Shown: in pieces, positions 24,210 to 33,950 of the stretch
How the letters are laid out: the number at the start of each line of letters is the position of its first letter
Position numbering within the stretch: position 1 is the stretch's first letter
Source of the DNA: Channallabes apus
Lineage: Eukaryota > Chordata > Actinopteri > Siluriformes > Clariidae
DNA length: 64,000 nucleotides
Assembly: GCA_030522415.1 (NCBI GenBank)
Contig: CM060127.1
Coordinates: forward strand, 13,932,646 to 13,996,645
Direction of reading: 5' to 3'
Notes under the pieces: model-generated
Told to the model about the DNA's origin: nothing
The model's input: the letters and a program-made list of their open reading frames with translations, nothing else
Databases searched by the model: none
Translations under genes and position numbers: made by a program

Positions 24210-24689
24210 GAATGAATAAAGAAAGAAAGAAACAATGTTCAGTGCACAGTTTCTACAAATCAGCTGTAAAAGATATTTAAAAAATACAATAATAAGGTGC
24301 AAATTGTAGCTGTCTTTCACTCAGAAAGGTGCATGTAGTGAAGCTTAATGTTTTACTAATCAATACCTGCTGTCTGTCTTATTGTATAAGGTGCATGCTT
24401 TCCAAGTTACAACGCAACACGTAACATATTACTGCATATTAAAGGAAATAGAAGGACAGGAATGGTGTTTTAACCAGATCAGTGTTTAACCAGTGCAGAA
24501 TCCGACTCTGCTTGATGATATTATTAGTGTAGTATACAGTACAGTAAATGCAGGCAGCTCGGTGTTTAACCCGAACAGGTCGCCAGTGCGAGTCTGGTCC
24601 AGGCAGCTCATATAGAGAGAAAAAACTAAAGAGTTAAAACACACAAACCTGGTAGCTCTTATGATTGTTGTTGCTTTTTTTTTTTTTTT
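23585..24689. other. Intergenic DNA with an AAT microsatellite
   Basis: AAT repeats at 24172-24208. Two overlapping TACAGTA at 24535 and 24540, and more at 23661 and 23992. A T-run at about 24677 precedes the CpG-rich region. Confidence 0.5.
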
Positions 24690-25400
24690 GCGTTTTCTCG
24701 AGTCCTCCCGCTCAATTCAAGTAAAACTTCACGGCTGTCATAGCTCCTAATCCACCTCCGAGTCCCGGTGCTGCTGCTTGTTGCTGTTTGTTATTTGTTG
24801 TTTGTTGTTGTTGATGATGATGATGATCCTTTACTCTTTAGATTATAGTATGGAGACGGCTTGGAGCGCAGGAGGACCGCCTGACACTCACAGTCACACA
24901 CTCACACACGCGCGCGCGCGAGCGCACAGTCTCGTTCACTTACACGCTCACCCAATCACTCACACATGGACACACACTCTCACACACACACCGGCGCGCG
25001 CAGACGCGGTCAAAGTGAAGCGCGAGCGCGATGGAAGATGTATTTGGACGTGTATGACGTCACTACGCCCAGCGCTTTAAACAGTCAATCCAAGCAAACT
25101 TAAAGTGCGTTAATACGGTATATTTTCACACACACGACATGGACGCGCACATGCACTCCTCTACTGTTATACTCATTTCTCACCTACCCGGTTTGACTCG
25201 CGGTGTGAGGCACCATGAGTGGCCGCCCAAAGTTCTGGGGTTCCGCAAAAAAATAAACGTTTGTTTTTTGTTCACGCGGGAAGATTGGAAACGTAGCAAC
25301 ATCGCAAAGCACCTTAATCACCGTACTAATAGTTACACCGCAGATTTTCGCCGACGTCAGACGGTTTTCATTTCATTTTTAATGAGAAAAAAAGGAAAAT
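24690..25400. promoter_or_regulatory. CpG-rich promoter-like region with CRE
   Basis: CpG density is far above the surrounding DNA, with CGCGCGCGCG near 24908, GGCGCGCGCAGACGCGG near 24992 and a full CRE palindrome TGACGTCA at 25055-25062. On the minus strand a possible first exon could end at a donor reading ACCAG/GTTTGTGTG near 24650. No coding exon is visible on either side, so the gene it would serve is unknown. The open frame at 24778-25080 is dominated by Thr-His repeats from CA tracts and is not a gene. Confidence 0.5.
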
Positions 25401-25740
25401 CTAAATTCTAAAATTCACAAGCCCTATCTCCTCATAATTCCTCTTCATCACATCATCATGACACCCAAAGGGAAGGAACGAGGGAAATTCAAGAAAAGCA
25501 GTTCTCAGCCTCCACTGTCTATTATATATTATGTACTGTACATATCTAGATGATTATATACTGTATACACACACACACAATCTATAGACAGTATATATGA
25601 TCAGTCAGATGGCACCTGTACCTTTTAATACACAGTGCATTGGGAACACCTGCACACCTGAGGAAATCATCCTGCAGCAGAGAAATACATAAACATCAAG
25701 AAGAGATGCAGATCTAATAAATTAAAAATAAGTAAAGACA
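25401..25740. other. Intergenic DNA, nothing recognised
   Basis: Holds TACTGTA at 25534 and 25559 and a short CA run near 25568. Confidence 0.4.
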
Positions 25741-26021
25741 GGAGGCAGAGTTGGAGGTAGCAGAGATGAAGATGTTAAGGTTCTCTTTGGGAGTGACAAG
25801 GATAGATAGGATCACGAATGACTTCGTAAGAGGGACAACCCATGTTAGATATTTTGGAGATAACGTCAGAGAGGCCAGATTGAGGTGGTTTGGACATGTT
25901 CAGAGGAGAGATTGTGAGCATATTGGTAGAAGGATGCCGATGTTGGAACTGTCAGGCAGGATGTCTGGAAGGCCAAAGAGGATATTTATGGATGCAGTGA
26001 GAGAGGACATGAAGTTAGTTG
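25741..26021 (+). pseudogene. RTE-like LINE reverse transcriptase C-terminal fragment, 5' half
   Basis: Encodes EVAEMKMLRFSLGVTRIDRI, then RLRWFGHVQRRDCEHIGRRM and GRPKRIFMDAVREDMKLV without a break. It then meets a CACTA-type insertion at 26022. Its continuation is at 29166-29255. The same protein tail is at 1-345. Confidence 0.85.
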
Positions 26022-26494
26022 CACTGTAAAAAAAAAGTCCTAAATTTTATAGTAGTTTTCCTTTTTTTTAACCTACATACAAATCTCTGTAAAATTACAG
26101 ACATTATCTGTAAATTACGAAGTCGACTGTTTTTTTAAGTATTATTTCAATATTGAAAAATTAACTTTTTTTCACATTTTTTAACAGTAAAAATACCATA
26201 TTATTTTTTAAAAGTTATTTTTTTTAAAAAAATTTTTATAAAAACTGTGTTTTTTCTGTTTTTGTAAATTACGTGTAAGTTTATGCAAAATTACAATAAT
26301 AAATTGTAATTAAATACAAAACTCATTAGATAAAGGTTAATGTCCATACAAAAAATTTATTATTTTTCTTTGTAATTTTGAGGTAAATTATATTAGTTTT
26401 ATAATACTTTGATATTTAAGTTCTAAGATGTAAGTTTAGCATTTTTTCATGACTTTTTAAAAGATTATTCTTATATTATCACTTAGATGGCAAA

Positions 26495-27300
26495 AAATGT
26501 ACAAACGGAGGTAGGGCGTTTTCATATTTAGCTCCAAAGCTTTGGAATAGCCTTCCAGACAGTGTTCGGGGAGCAGACACGGTTTCCCAGTTCAAAAGTA
26601 GACTCAAGACGCATCTTTTTAATCTGGCATACATGTAACTCATCCCATAACCTCATACTCTAGTACACCTATACTGAATGGCAACTACGCTAATTCTCCC
26701 CATCTGTTCTGTATCCTTCTACCCATGCCGAGGCATCGGGAGATTGTGCCAGCTCCAGTAGACAAAGGCCAGCCCTGCGAGGTTCCTGAGGCATCCAGAG
26801 AAGGACCAGCTCCAGTTGAATTCTGCTTCATGACGGTTTCGAGCTACACATGCTGCTGCTGTGCTTCCAGTGATCCAGACCTCATCTGCCCTCTGCACCT
26901 GTCCACAGGCTCATCCCTATGCTGAACTGGTCTTCATGTTAATTAAAATGATTTTCTGTCATATTGCATCTTCACCTGCACACCACACATGACGTTATCA
27001 TTTCTATCGGTTATCACCCAAATGAGGATGGGTTCCCTGTTGAGTCTGGTTCCTCTCAAGGTTTCTTCCTATTGCCATCTCAGGGAGTTTTTCCTTGCCA
27101 CCGTCCCCCTTGGCTTGCTCATCAGAGGCATTTCATTCATCATTCATTCATCTCATTATTACCTAAACACATTTTTCTCACACATACACACTTCCAAATA
27201 TTTTCTTTTCTAACAAAATCTTTCATTTTTGTGAAGCTGCTTTGAGACAATGACCATTGTTAAAAGCGTTATATAAATAAAAAATTTTATTGAATTGAAC
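26495..27300 (+). mobile_element. 5'-truncated L2 LINE end inside the CACTA element
   Basis: Starts within the RT C-terminus: [20 protein letters not shown], then SQFKSRLKTHLF. It runs through the 3' UTR blocks shared with 20750-21725 and ends TTTATTGAATTGAAC. The corresponding residues in the 16.7-kb copy are [20 protein letters not shown]. No target duplication is visible, as is common for this clade. It inserted after the CACTA element or was already part of it. Confidence 0.85.
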
Positions 27301-27609
27301 ATGTAGGCTATAGTATCTGCTTCATGCCTTCAAAGAATATGAAGAGAATTTAGGAGACTGATCCTTATCAAAAATATATATATTTTTTTGTATTACAGTT
27401 GTTCTGAAATATCACCATGGCAATCTAGCCATCAGCTTTCTTAATGCATGCCTGCATATTCTGACACAAGGATAATGTATTTGCTGTGTAGCTGTTTTAA
27501 AGCATCGCTTTAAATTACATTTTGATATTTAGCTTGTATAGCTTGTATGCGGGGAACTATGGTGTCATTTTTGTACCAAAAATGTTAGAGAAAACTCCAC
27601 GAACTCTCC

Positions 27610-28012
27610 GTGTTAACTGCCACAGCCAATCAGAAGCTGGAGGCGGGAACATTCTAATATTGTTTCTGATTGGCTGATCAACAGCCGGAGGCGGAGATAT
27701 TCTAATTACCTCTTCATTACTGGCGCATTAAAATAAGCGCGCGAGTGAGGGCGGGACCTGATGCGGAAAACGCCTACGCTTATTGCTCAGGTACAGACGT
27801 AACGTGATATGAACCAGCCAAGGGGAAACAGGCGTCCTTCAAATGTTTAGCGCGCGCAGGGATGGTGTGACTCAGCAGCCGGTAAACGGGAGTGAAGACA
27901 CGCTGCTGAGCTACAGTACAGGTGAGGAGGAAAGCAGTCTCTGAGGGACAGAGGAGAAGACTCTGAAATGTAAAATACCTCCAAGCTCAAGAGACAATGT
28001 CGGTAAGATATT
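27610..28012 (+). promoter_or_regulatory. Promoter-like block inside the CACTA element
   Basis: Two CCAAT boxes in opposite orientation (CCAATCAGAAG near 27626, GATTGGCTGAT near 27668) are each followed by a GGAGGCGG box. CpG-rich sequence comes next (GCGCGCGAGTGAGGGCGGG near 27738). At 28004 an ATG TCG is followed at once by GTAAGATA, a good splice donor. This resembles the 5' end of a transcribed gene, perhaps the lost transposase gene of the autonomous parent. Confidence 0.5.
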
Positions 28013-28699
28013 TTTTATTCTTATTTTAATTCTTATTGTTGTTGCTGTAAACAAAGCTCATTTATTAATACTGCCACGTTTTTCTTTTAAATCTAAGATC
28101 TTAATGTGTTCTTTTCTTCTCTTTTCCAATCCACCCTAATTTACTGCTTGTTTGGAAGAGGATCTTTGTTGGATACACTGGACCGTCCATTTTGCCATTT
28201 TGGTATGTTTTAGATTTGACTTAATTGCACTAAGACATTAGGATTCTGAACTAAAAGGTTGTTATTTGTACCCATACATTATATAAGAACAATAGAGTTA
28301 AAAAGGGGACCACATTGTATTATATTTGTAATAAAGTTTCCAATCCAACTTTAATTGGAACATTGAGAATATTGTTTGAAATTGTTAATTTCTTCATAGG
28401 TTGTTAGTCAAGGATATTTCACAGCAATGTTTAAGTTTGTGAGAGAGAATGTTTCACTGTTATAGCACAATAGTCTAAATATTTCATTGTTTTTCATTTT
28501 AGGATTTTACTGTAATGCTATAAAACTGAACTTCTTTTTACTGTATTTTGCATCATACCTGTACTATACTGTGTCAGTTATACAGACTTTTTTTTTTTTT
28601 TTTTTTTACAAATAATCTTGAGTTTGTGTTAACACTTTATTGAACATGTGTATTCATAGGAATTTATGAAAAAAAGTTAAATATCAGGGGTTTTGTGTT

Positions 28700-29035
28700 A
28701 TTGCTTTGTTTGAAGGTGTTTGATCTTCAATTTATGAAAAATCTGTAAATAACGGTGTTTCCCTGCTAAATGCCTAATGCTTTTGCTTTATTGAAGGTGT
28801 TTGATTGTAATAATTTTATTCTGTAAAATATAAACATTTTGCTGCTACACGTCTAGTGCTGTTTTAATGAATGTGTTAAATTGCATACATTTTGGGAAAA
28901 ATCTGTAAAATAATGGTGTTTCACTGCTAAACATATAGTGCTGTTGCTTTATTGAAGGTCTTCAATTGTATAAATTTAGGAAGAATCTGTAAAATAACGG
29001 TGTTTCTCTGTAAAAGATAAAATAACAATTTCTGT
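28700..29035 (+). repeat. Four diverged tandem repeats of about 80 bp
   Basis: Units start near 28703, 28785, 28861 and 28946. Each has GCTTTATTGAAGGTGTTTGA-like, AATCTGTAAAATAA and CGGTGTTTC-like blocks. They lie just inside the right end of the CACTA-like element, where such elements carry transposase-binding subterminal repeats. Confidence 0.75.
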
Positions 29036-29165
29036 AAATTTAATGTTTTTGAGCATAATATGAACTAGAGTATTTTACCTTAATTTTACGGTTTTTGTTT
29101 GGCAGCCATTGCTGCCAGTCATTTGACCGTTTTTTTTACGCTTTTTTTTTTTTTTTTACAGTGTG

Positions 29166-29255
29166 GGTGAGGGAAGAGGAAGCAGAGGTTAGGGTTAGGT
29201 GGAGGCATATGATTCGCTGTGGCGACCCCAGAAAGGGATTAGACAAAGAAGATCA
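29166..29255 (+). pseudogene. RTE-like LINE fragment, 3' continuation
   Basis: Reads EEEAEVRVRWRHMIRCGDP, then a stop-containing AAGGGATTAGACAAAGAAG tail. It matches 264-345 and was separated from 25741-26021 by the CACTA-like insertion. Confidence 0.85.
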
Positions 29256-29354
29256 TGCAGAGATACAGTACAGGTGAAGAGCTTGAGTTAATGTCCACAT
29301 CTGGATGAGAACAGAACTTTTTTACAGCAGCATCAGATATACAGTAATCACTTA

Positions 29355-29660
29355 CTCTCTAATTCTCTAAAGCGCTTATCCTGTTCAGGGTCATGGGACA
29401 TTTCCCACTATCCCAGGGAGCTTGGGGAAGAAGAAAGGACATGGTAGGGCACACAAGCGCACACAATAGAGAATTTGGAAACACCACTCAGGCTACTTTG
29501 TGTGACTTTGGACTGTAGGAGGAAACCAGAGTATCTGGAGGAAACCAACCAAGCACAGGAATAACATGCAAACTTAACACATACACAGACCCCAAGCAGG
29601 AATCGAACCATAAACCCTCAAAGTATGCAGTGGCAGTGCTAAACACTATGCCACCATCAA
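29355..29660 (-). repeat. tRNA-derived SINE, nearly complete, decayed
   Basis: On the minus strand: ATGGTGGCATAGTGTTTAGC (box A region), CGATTCCTGCTTGGGG (box B region), GTTTGCATGTTATTCC, GGTTTCCTCCAGATACTC, TCCTACAGTCCAAAG and the AGGGTCATGG-type tail complement. The order matches 40624-41005. Confidence 0.8.
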
Positions 29661-30620
29661 CATTCTTTTTATTTGGCTTCAACTGCTTTAATTAAAACTT
29701 GCTCGTGACTTAGTCCTGGTCTTGATTACAGCATTACAGTACACCAGTGCAGAATTGCACTCACATGAGGAGATTGTAATCTAAACTGATCAGCTAAAAT
29801 GAGTATATGTATGTAAACAAGTTTAAAATGTTAAAATATCTTCTTTTTTTTTTTTATCATATATTGGGTAAAATCAACGGTGACTATATTCCAGATACTT
29901 TATTAAATATGATGTCATTTTTGGAGTATAAACCTAATACTGTAGGTGATTATGTAACAGGCAAATCTCCAGCATGTGTGTGTGTGTGTGGATGATATTA
30001 TCAGTATCAGGAGCTGTATTATCAGAAATGCTAAACTGTTAGTTCTAGCCATGCTAACACGTCTACACACATAACGTATCAGCTCATCTCTTTCCTATCT
30101 GTCAGTGAAAAGGGAGGAGCACAGGATGTATCTTATTTAACACTGACATGTTAGTGTGTGATTAATAAATAAAATTATTAATTAATTAGCATCTAACTAA
30201 TCACATTAAAGGTGACCAAGAAGGAAGACATGCTCAGGGAATCGCTGCTTATCCACTCACGCCAACACACACACATGCACACATGTGCACACTAACACAC
30301 GCAAAACCACATTAGTATCACTGCTGTGCTGTGAATGAAACACCATCCATGTATCATCTGCTCAGCGGTGGTCTGTTTCCATTGATGAGCAGGAAAGACA
30401 GGGTTTTGAGAAACTGGTTGAGAGACTGGCCTACAACCAGTAATTGACCTATGAGTGTGAGTGTGCTGTATAAGAAGTCAAAGATTATAATAAATACAGG
30501 ATACATATCTTGAAGTCCATTGAGCATCTACAGACCTTAAAAATGTACTGAATCATAAAATAAAATCCTGAAGCAAGTTGAGAGTCACGCAATGAGATTC
30601 ACACCGCAGACTTTGGTGAA
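29661..30620. other. Intergenic DNA, nothing recognised
   Basis: TACAGTA at 29735 and TACTGTA at 29938. No repeat family recognised. Confidence 0.45.
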
Positions 30621-30624
30621 CACG

Positions 30625-31085
30625 TACACTCAAGCCTTGAAGCAATCACGATGGCATGATGTCACCACAGGTAGTGTTGCTGTCTCACAGGTCCAGGGTT
30701 CCTCCTTCGATCTGTGCACAAGTGACTGCACTGTTTTACATACATCACATTTTCTTTTCTCCACGTTCTCCAGTTTCCTCCAGTGGTCCATTTGGAGATA
30801 TCTATTTCAGTGGTTCTCAACTCTGGCCCTTGAGGGCCACATGCACATTTAAGTATTTTCCCAACTCCCATCACACCTTATTTGCCTAATTAGCTAATTA
30901 ACAGCTTTTCCTTAATTAAAGTCGGTGTGATAGATCAGGGAAAAGACTAACATGTGCAGGGCACAGGATCCTCCATGACCAGAGTTGAGAAGCATTGCTC
31001 TAATACCCCTAAGTGTGAACAAGTTTGTGTTTATGTTGCTTTGCAATGGATGGGTGTATTCTGCCACTAGTGTTTCTGGGGTTCT
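30625..31085 (+). repeat. SINE copy interrupted by a small hAT element
   Basis: The left part (TAGTGTTGCTGTCTCACAGG, CCTCCTTCGATCTGTGCACA, ACGTTCTCCAGTTTCCTCC) runs to about 30807. The SINE resumes after 30998 with TTGCTTTGCAATGGATGGG. The copy is decayed. Confidence 0.6.
30808..30997. mobile_element. hAT-type MITE, 190 bp
   Basis: The inverted ends CAGTGGTTCTCAACTCTGG and CCAGAGTTGAGAAGCATTG differ at two or three positions. The flanks ATCTATTT and CTCTAATA share a TCTA core and 5 of 8 bases, compatible with a worn 8-bp duplication of the nTCTAGAn kind. The CAGTGGTTCTCAA terminus is typical of hAT elements. Confidence 0.75.
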
Positions 31086-31461
31086 CTTTGCATTCACAGT
31101 GACCTTGGCTAGGATAAATATGAATAAAGGGAAAAGGTGATGGGAGAAAAATACTGTATACTGTATGTTGCAAGTTGAATCTTTAAGGAGGGGAAGAAGT
31201 GTGTTTATGATGAAGGAGATGGTGGACCTGAGAGTCCAAGCAGAGAAAAAACACAACTGATTATGGTTCTAAGTGTCCAGAATGTTGACTATGTTCTTAG
31301 AAGGGGTTGTGACATTTCTGGCATTGATCAGTGTCCTCTAGTGCATAACTCATATAGTAGGTGTGTACTGTTCCAGGAAAATAATCACCAATATGAGATC
31401 CCTGTGTCATTATGTATTATCAGGCACTTAGGTAATTTAATGCAGAAACCTTTGCAGTGTT
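31086..31461. other. Intergenic DNA, nothing recognised
   Basis: Contains two TACTGTA separated by one position (31152 and 31159). Confidence 0.4.
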
Positions 31462-31580
31462 TAGCTTTATTGACTCACTCATTCATTCTGCTTATCCACA
31501 GGAAAGCTGTAGCCTATCCCACTAGGTTGGGTACATCCTGGATAACGTGCCGATCCATCGCAGGGCACACATCACTCAGA
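31462..31580 (-). repeat. SINE 3' fragment
   Basis: Read in reverse, the blocks GATCCATCGCAGGGCACACA, GGGTACATCCTGGA and CTGCTTATCCACAGG are the tail half of the SINE family. Confidence 0.65.
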
Positions 31581-31582
31581 AA

Positions 31583-32038
31583 CAGCTGGTGAACTTATAT
31601 GGTTGCACTGTAGAGAGCATTGTGACATACTGTGTGTTTGGTTTAGTTAATAAAGACAGTAGTATGCTTAAAGATCTGTCCCACTTAGGTCACCCTATGT
31701 TACCATCAGGAAGACGGTACAGAAAAATCAAAACCAGAACAAATAGACTGAAAAACAGTTTTCAACCCTAGATAAATCTTGTGCAATATCTGTCATTTTA
31801 TGTGCAATATGGGTAAAGTGCAATATATGCAACTTTCTTGTGCAATATACTGTACATACATTTTAATTTCCTGTGCAATATATGTAAATTTTGGTGCCAT
31901 ATCAGTAACTGTTTCTCGCATAATTTATGTTAAGTGTATAAAGAGTGTAAAGTGTAATTTGTGTATATCGTGCAATATGTGTAAAGCACCTAATTTCCCA
32001 TATATTTCCCAGATATTCTATTCTATTCTATTCTATTT
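31583..32038 (+). mobile_element. Non-LTR retrotransposon 3' end with pentanucleotide tail
   Basis: Codons give QLVNLYGCTVESIVTYCVFG, then DLSHLGHPMLPSGRRYRKIK and TRTNRLKNSFQP with a stop at about 31771. This is the C-terminus of an RT protein family common in fish; the middle of the usual segment is missing. The 3' UTR carries the motif GTGCAATAT six times between 31780 and 31985 and ends in TTCTA repeats (32010-32038). Confidence 0.75.
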
Positions 32039-32039
32039 A

Positions 32040-32205
32040 ACAAGAACACACACTCACATGGACACTGCAGGCAATTTGGAATTCCCTCTCTGTGGGAGGA
32101 AACCAGTACCTGGAGGAAACCCACCAAGCACAGGAAAAACCTGCAAACTCCATACACACACAGACCCGAGGTGGGGCTCGCCCTTAGCTTTAGTGTATAA
32201 TTTAT
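32040..32205 (-). repeat. tRNA-derived SINE, partial
   Basis: Read in reverse: TGTGTATGGAGTTTGCAGG, TTTTTCCTGTGCTTGGTGGG, TTTCCTCCAGGTACTGG and CCACAGAGAGGG, as in the SINE body. Head and tail are incomplete. Confidence 0.7.
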
Positions 32206-33573
32206 TATTCTAGGCAAGGTGTGGCTCCGCTCCCTGTTCATGATCCAGCCTCAGCAGGATGTGCAGTAGCTGATGGGCCTGATTAACGTCTGTGTATGTT
32301 AAAATGCCTGTGAGGATCACCACTCTACCAAACATGCCATGTAGAGTGACTGCTGCTCCCTTAACAAATTGATCCAACCTTGTTCGTGTTATTTTTTTCA
32401 GCCATGTGCACCGCCTTAGATTGCAAATGATGCTGTATGCTTGAACGATGATTGCTTGCTGAATTCTAGGTTGATTAATTAATGTTGATGAATTTGCTAC
32501 TGTATACTAGCAGCTCTGACAGTAGTGCAGTTCTAAATCACAGGTTTTTATTATTGCACTTATATTATAATATATCATTATTTATCTATAGTAATACGGA
32601 AGCTCACTTAAGATAAGGCCAATAATAATATGTATAACATGCTGTTTAACGAAGAACACTGTAGTCATTTATGTACTAAAAATATATTTAAAGATATTTA
32701 TTTAAAGAAATATATATATATTTCTCTTCTTTACTTACGAGCAGATGTTTTTTTAAAGCATCACCAAAACAAGAATTCATTAGTTGCATTACCAATCCTC
32801 ATACCTAGTTTCACTCCCGGAAACATGCTCCCCTGTCCCGTGAACTCTGTCAATGCACACCAGTCCCATAGGAACACCAGGCATCTGTGACTGCTTATGC
32901 CAAGCTGACATAAATACTGCAATACAGGATCCATGGGTCACTGTCTTATGTGTTAATTCTACTGCTTAACTGTTAAAAAAATCATACCATACATGTTTCA
33001 GCCACCAAGGGAGACTGCATGACTGCTTCCACATGCTGTTCTACAGGACCTCTTTATTCTGTGGGTGAGAAAAACATCAGTAAAACTTTACGAGCAGCAG
33101 TTCAGTGAAAGTTCAAAGCACATTTTCTTTGGAAGTTACCCCTTTTACCTGTGAACTTTGTCCTGCGGATAGGTTCAGTGGCCCCTTGTGCAGATAAGCC
33201 GGCGTGAGTCAATACAATACAAGACACAGAGATTTTAGTTTTTCAAAAAAGGTGCCTCCTCCCATGAGGAAAATGCTGAGCTGTATTTCTCTAATGCATG
33301 ATCAGATTGTCCGGTGGTGTGAAGACTCAGACTTCTGCCTGGATCCACTACATGCATTACAAAACATGCACCCAACACTAATATTTTTTCATCCTGTTTA
33401 GATGAACCTTGTTCTCCTTTAAACTCCTGTTATGGTATTATTGTTCTATGATCCTATTTTATATTATATGTTACTATAAAAAATAATCATGTTAACTCTG
33501 TACTTAATATAATGTGGGATTTACTTTGTAGCTGTTACAGAACAAAGGTGATTATTTACCTAGGTATATTTTT
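32206..33573. other. Intergenic DNA, nothing recognised
   Basis: A 65-codon frame at 33204-33401 (MSQYNTRHRDFSFSKKV...) has no recognised domain. TACTGTA at 32498. Confidence 0.4.
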
Positions 33574-33950
33574 TTTACAGTCAAACCAGGACTGTTGATT
33601 GCACAGAATAAGAAACACAGTTCTGATAATAAAAACTCCCTTTATTTCTCTATATAATCCCCTGCTACACTAATGCACTTATCCCAGCGTTTCACTAGTG
33701 CTTGGTTACTATCAAGATAGAAAGTTTTTTCAGTATATTGGAGCCATGATCGGACTGCCTTGAATCAGGATCATCATTCACGCACATACAGCCTTCTTTA
33801 AAATGTTTGCACCATTACTGTGGCTAAGAGTCTTATCACTGTCCTGTGCTTGAAGTCCTCTGTAAATGTCAATCGCTTTTAAGCCTCCATTCAACAGAAG
33901 TCTAATCACAAGTCTCGGTTTAACCTGAACCCCTCTTGTATTAATTAAAT
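33574..33950 (-). mobile_element. Mariner-like element, internally deleted
   Basis: On the minus strand, the first part encodes GVQVKPRLVIRLLLNGGLKA and IDIYRGLQAQDSDKTLSHS, like the helix-turn-helix of mariner transposases. The second part encodes LVKRWDKCISVAGDYIEK, like the extreme C-terminus. The catalytic core between them is gone. Fragments of the same family occur at 6870-7035, 8418-8525 and, on the other strand, 39215-39375. Confidence 0.65.

Larger units (their letters stand above)
26022..29163. mobile_element. CACTA/EnSpm-like transposon, 3.1 kb, non-autonomous
   Basis: The left end reads CACTGTAAAAAAAAA and the right end TTTTTTTACAGTG, an inverted CACTG terminus. It is flanked by TG at 26020-26021 and 29164-29165. 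Removing it restores the RTE-like fragment when compared with 1-345, which fixes both ends. CACTG termini, a 2-bp duplication and subterminal tandem repeats fit the EnSpm/CACTA superfamily. No transposase is readable. It contains an L2 3' end and a promoter-like block, described separately. Confidence 0.75.

Noticed and set aside
24778..25080. 100-codon open frame in the CpG-rich region
   Set aside because: Made mostly of Thr-His and Ala-Arg runs from CA and CG tracts, with no domain.
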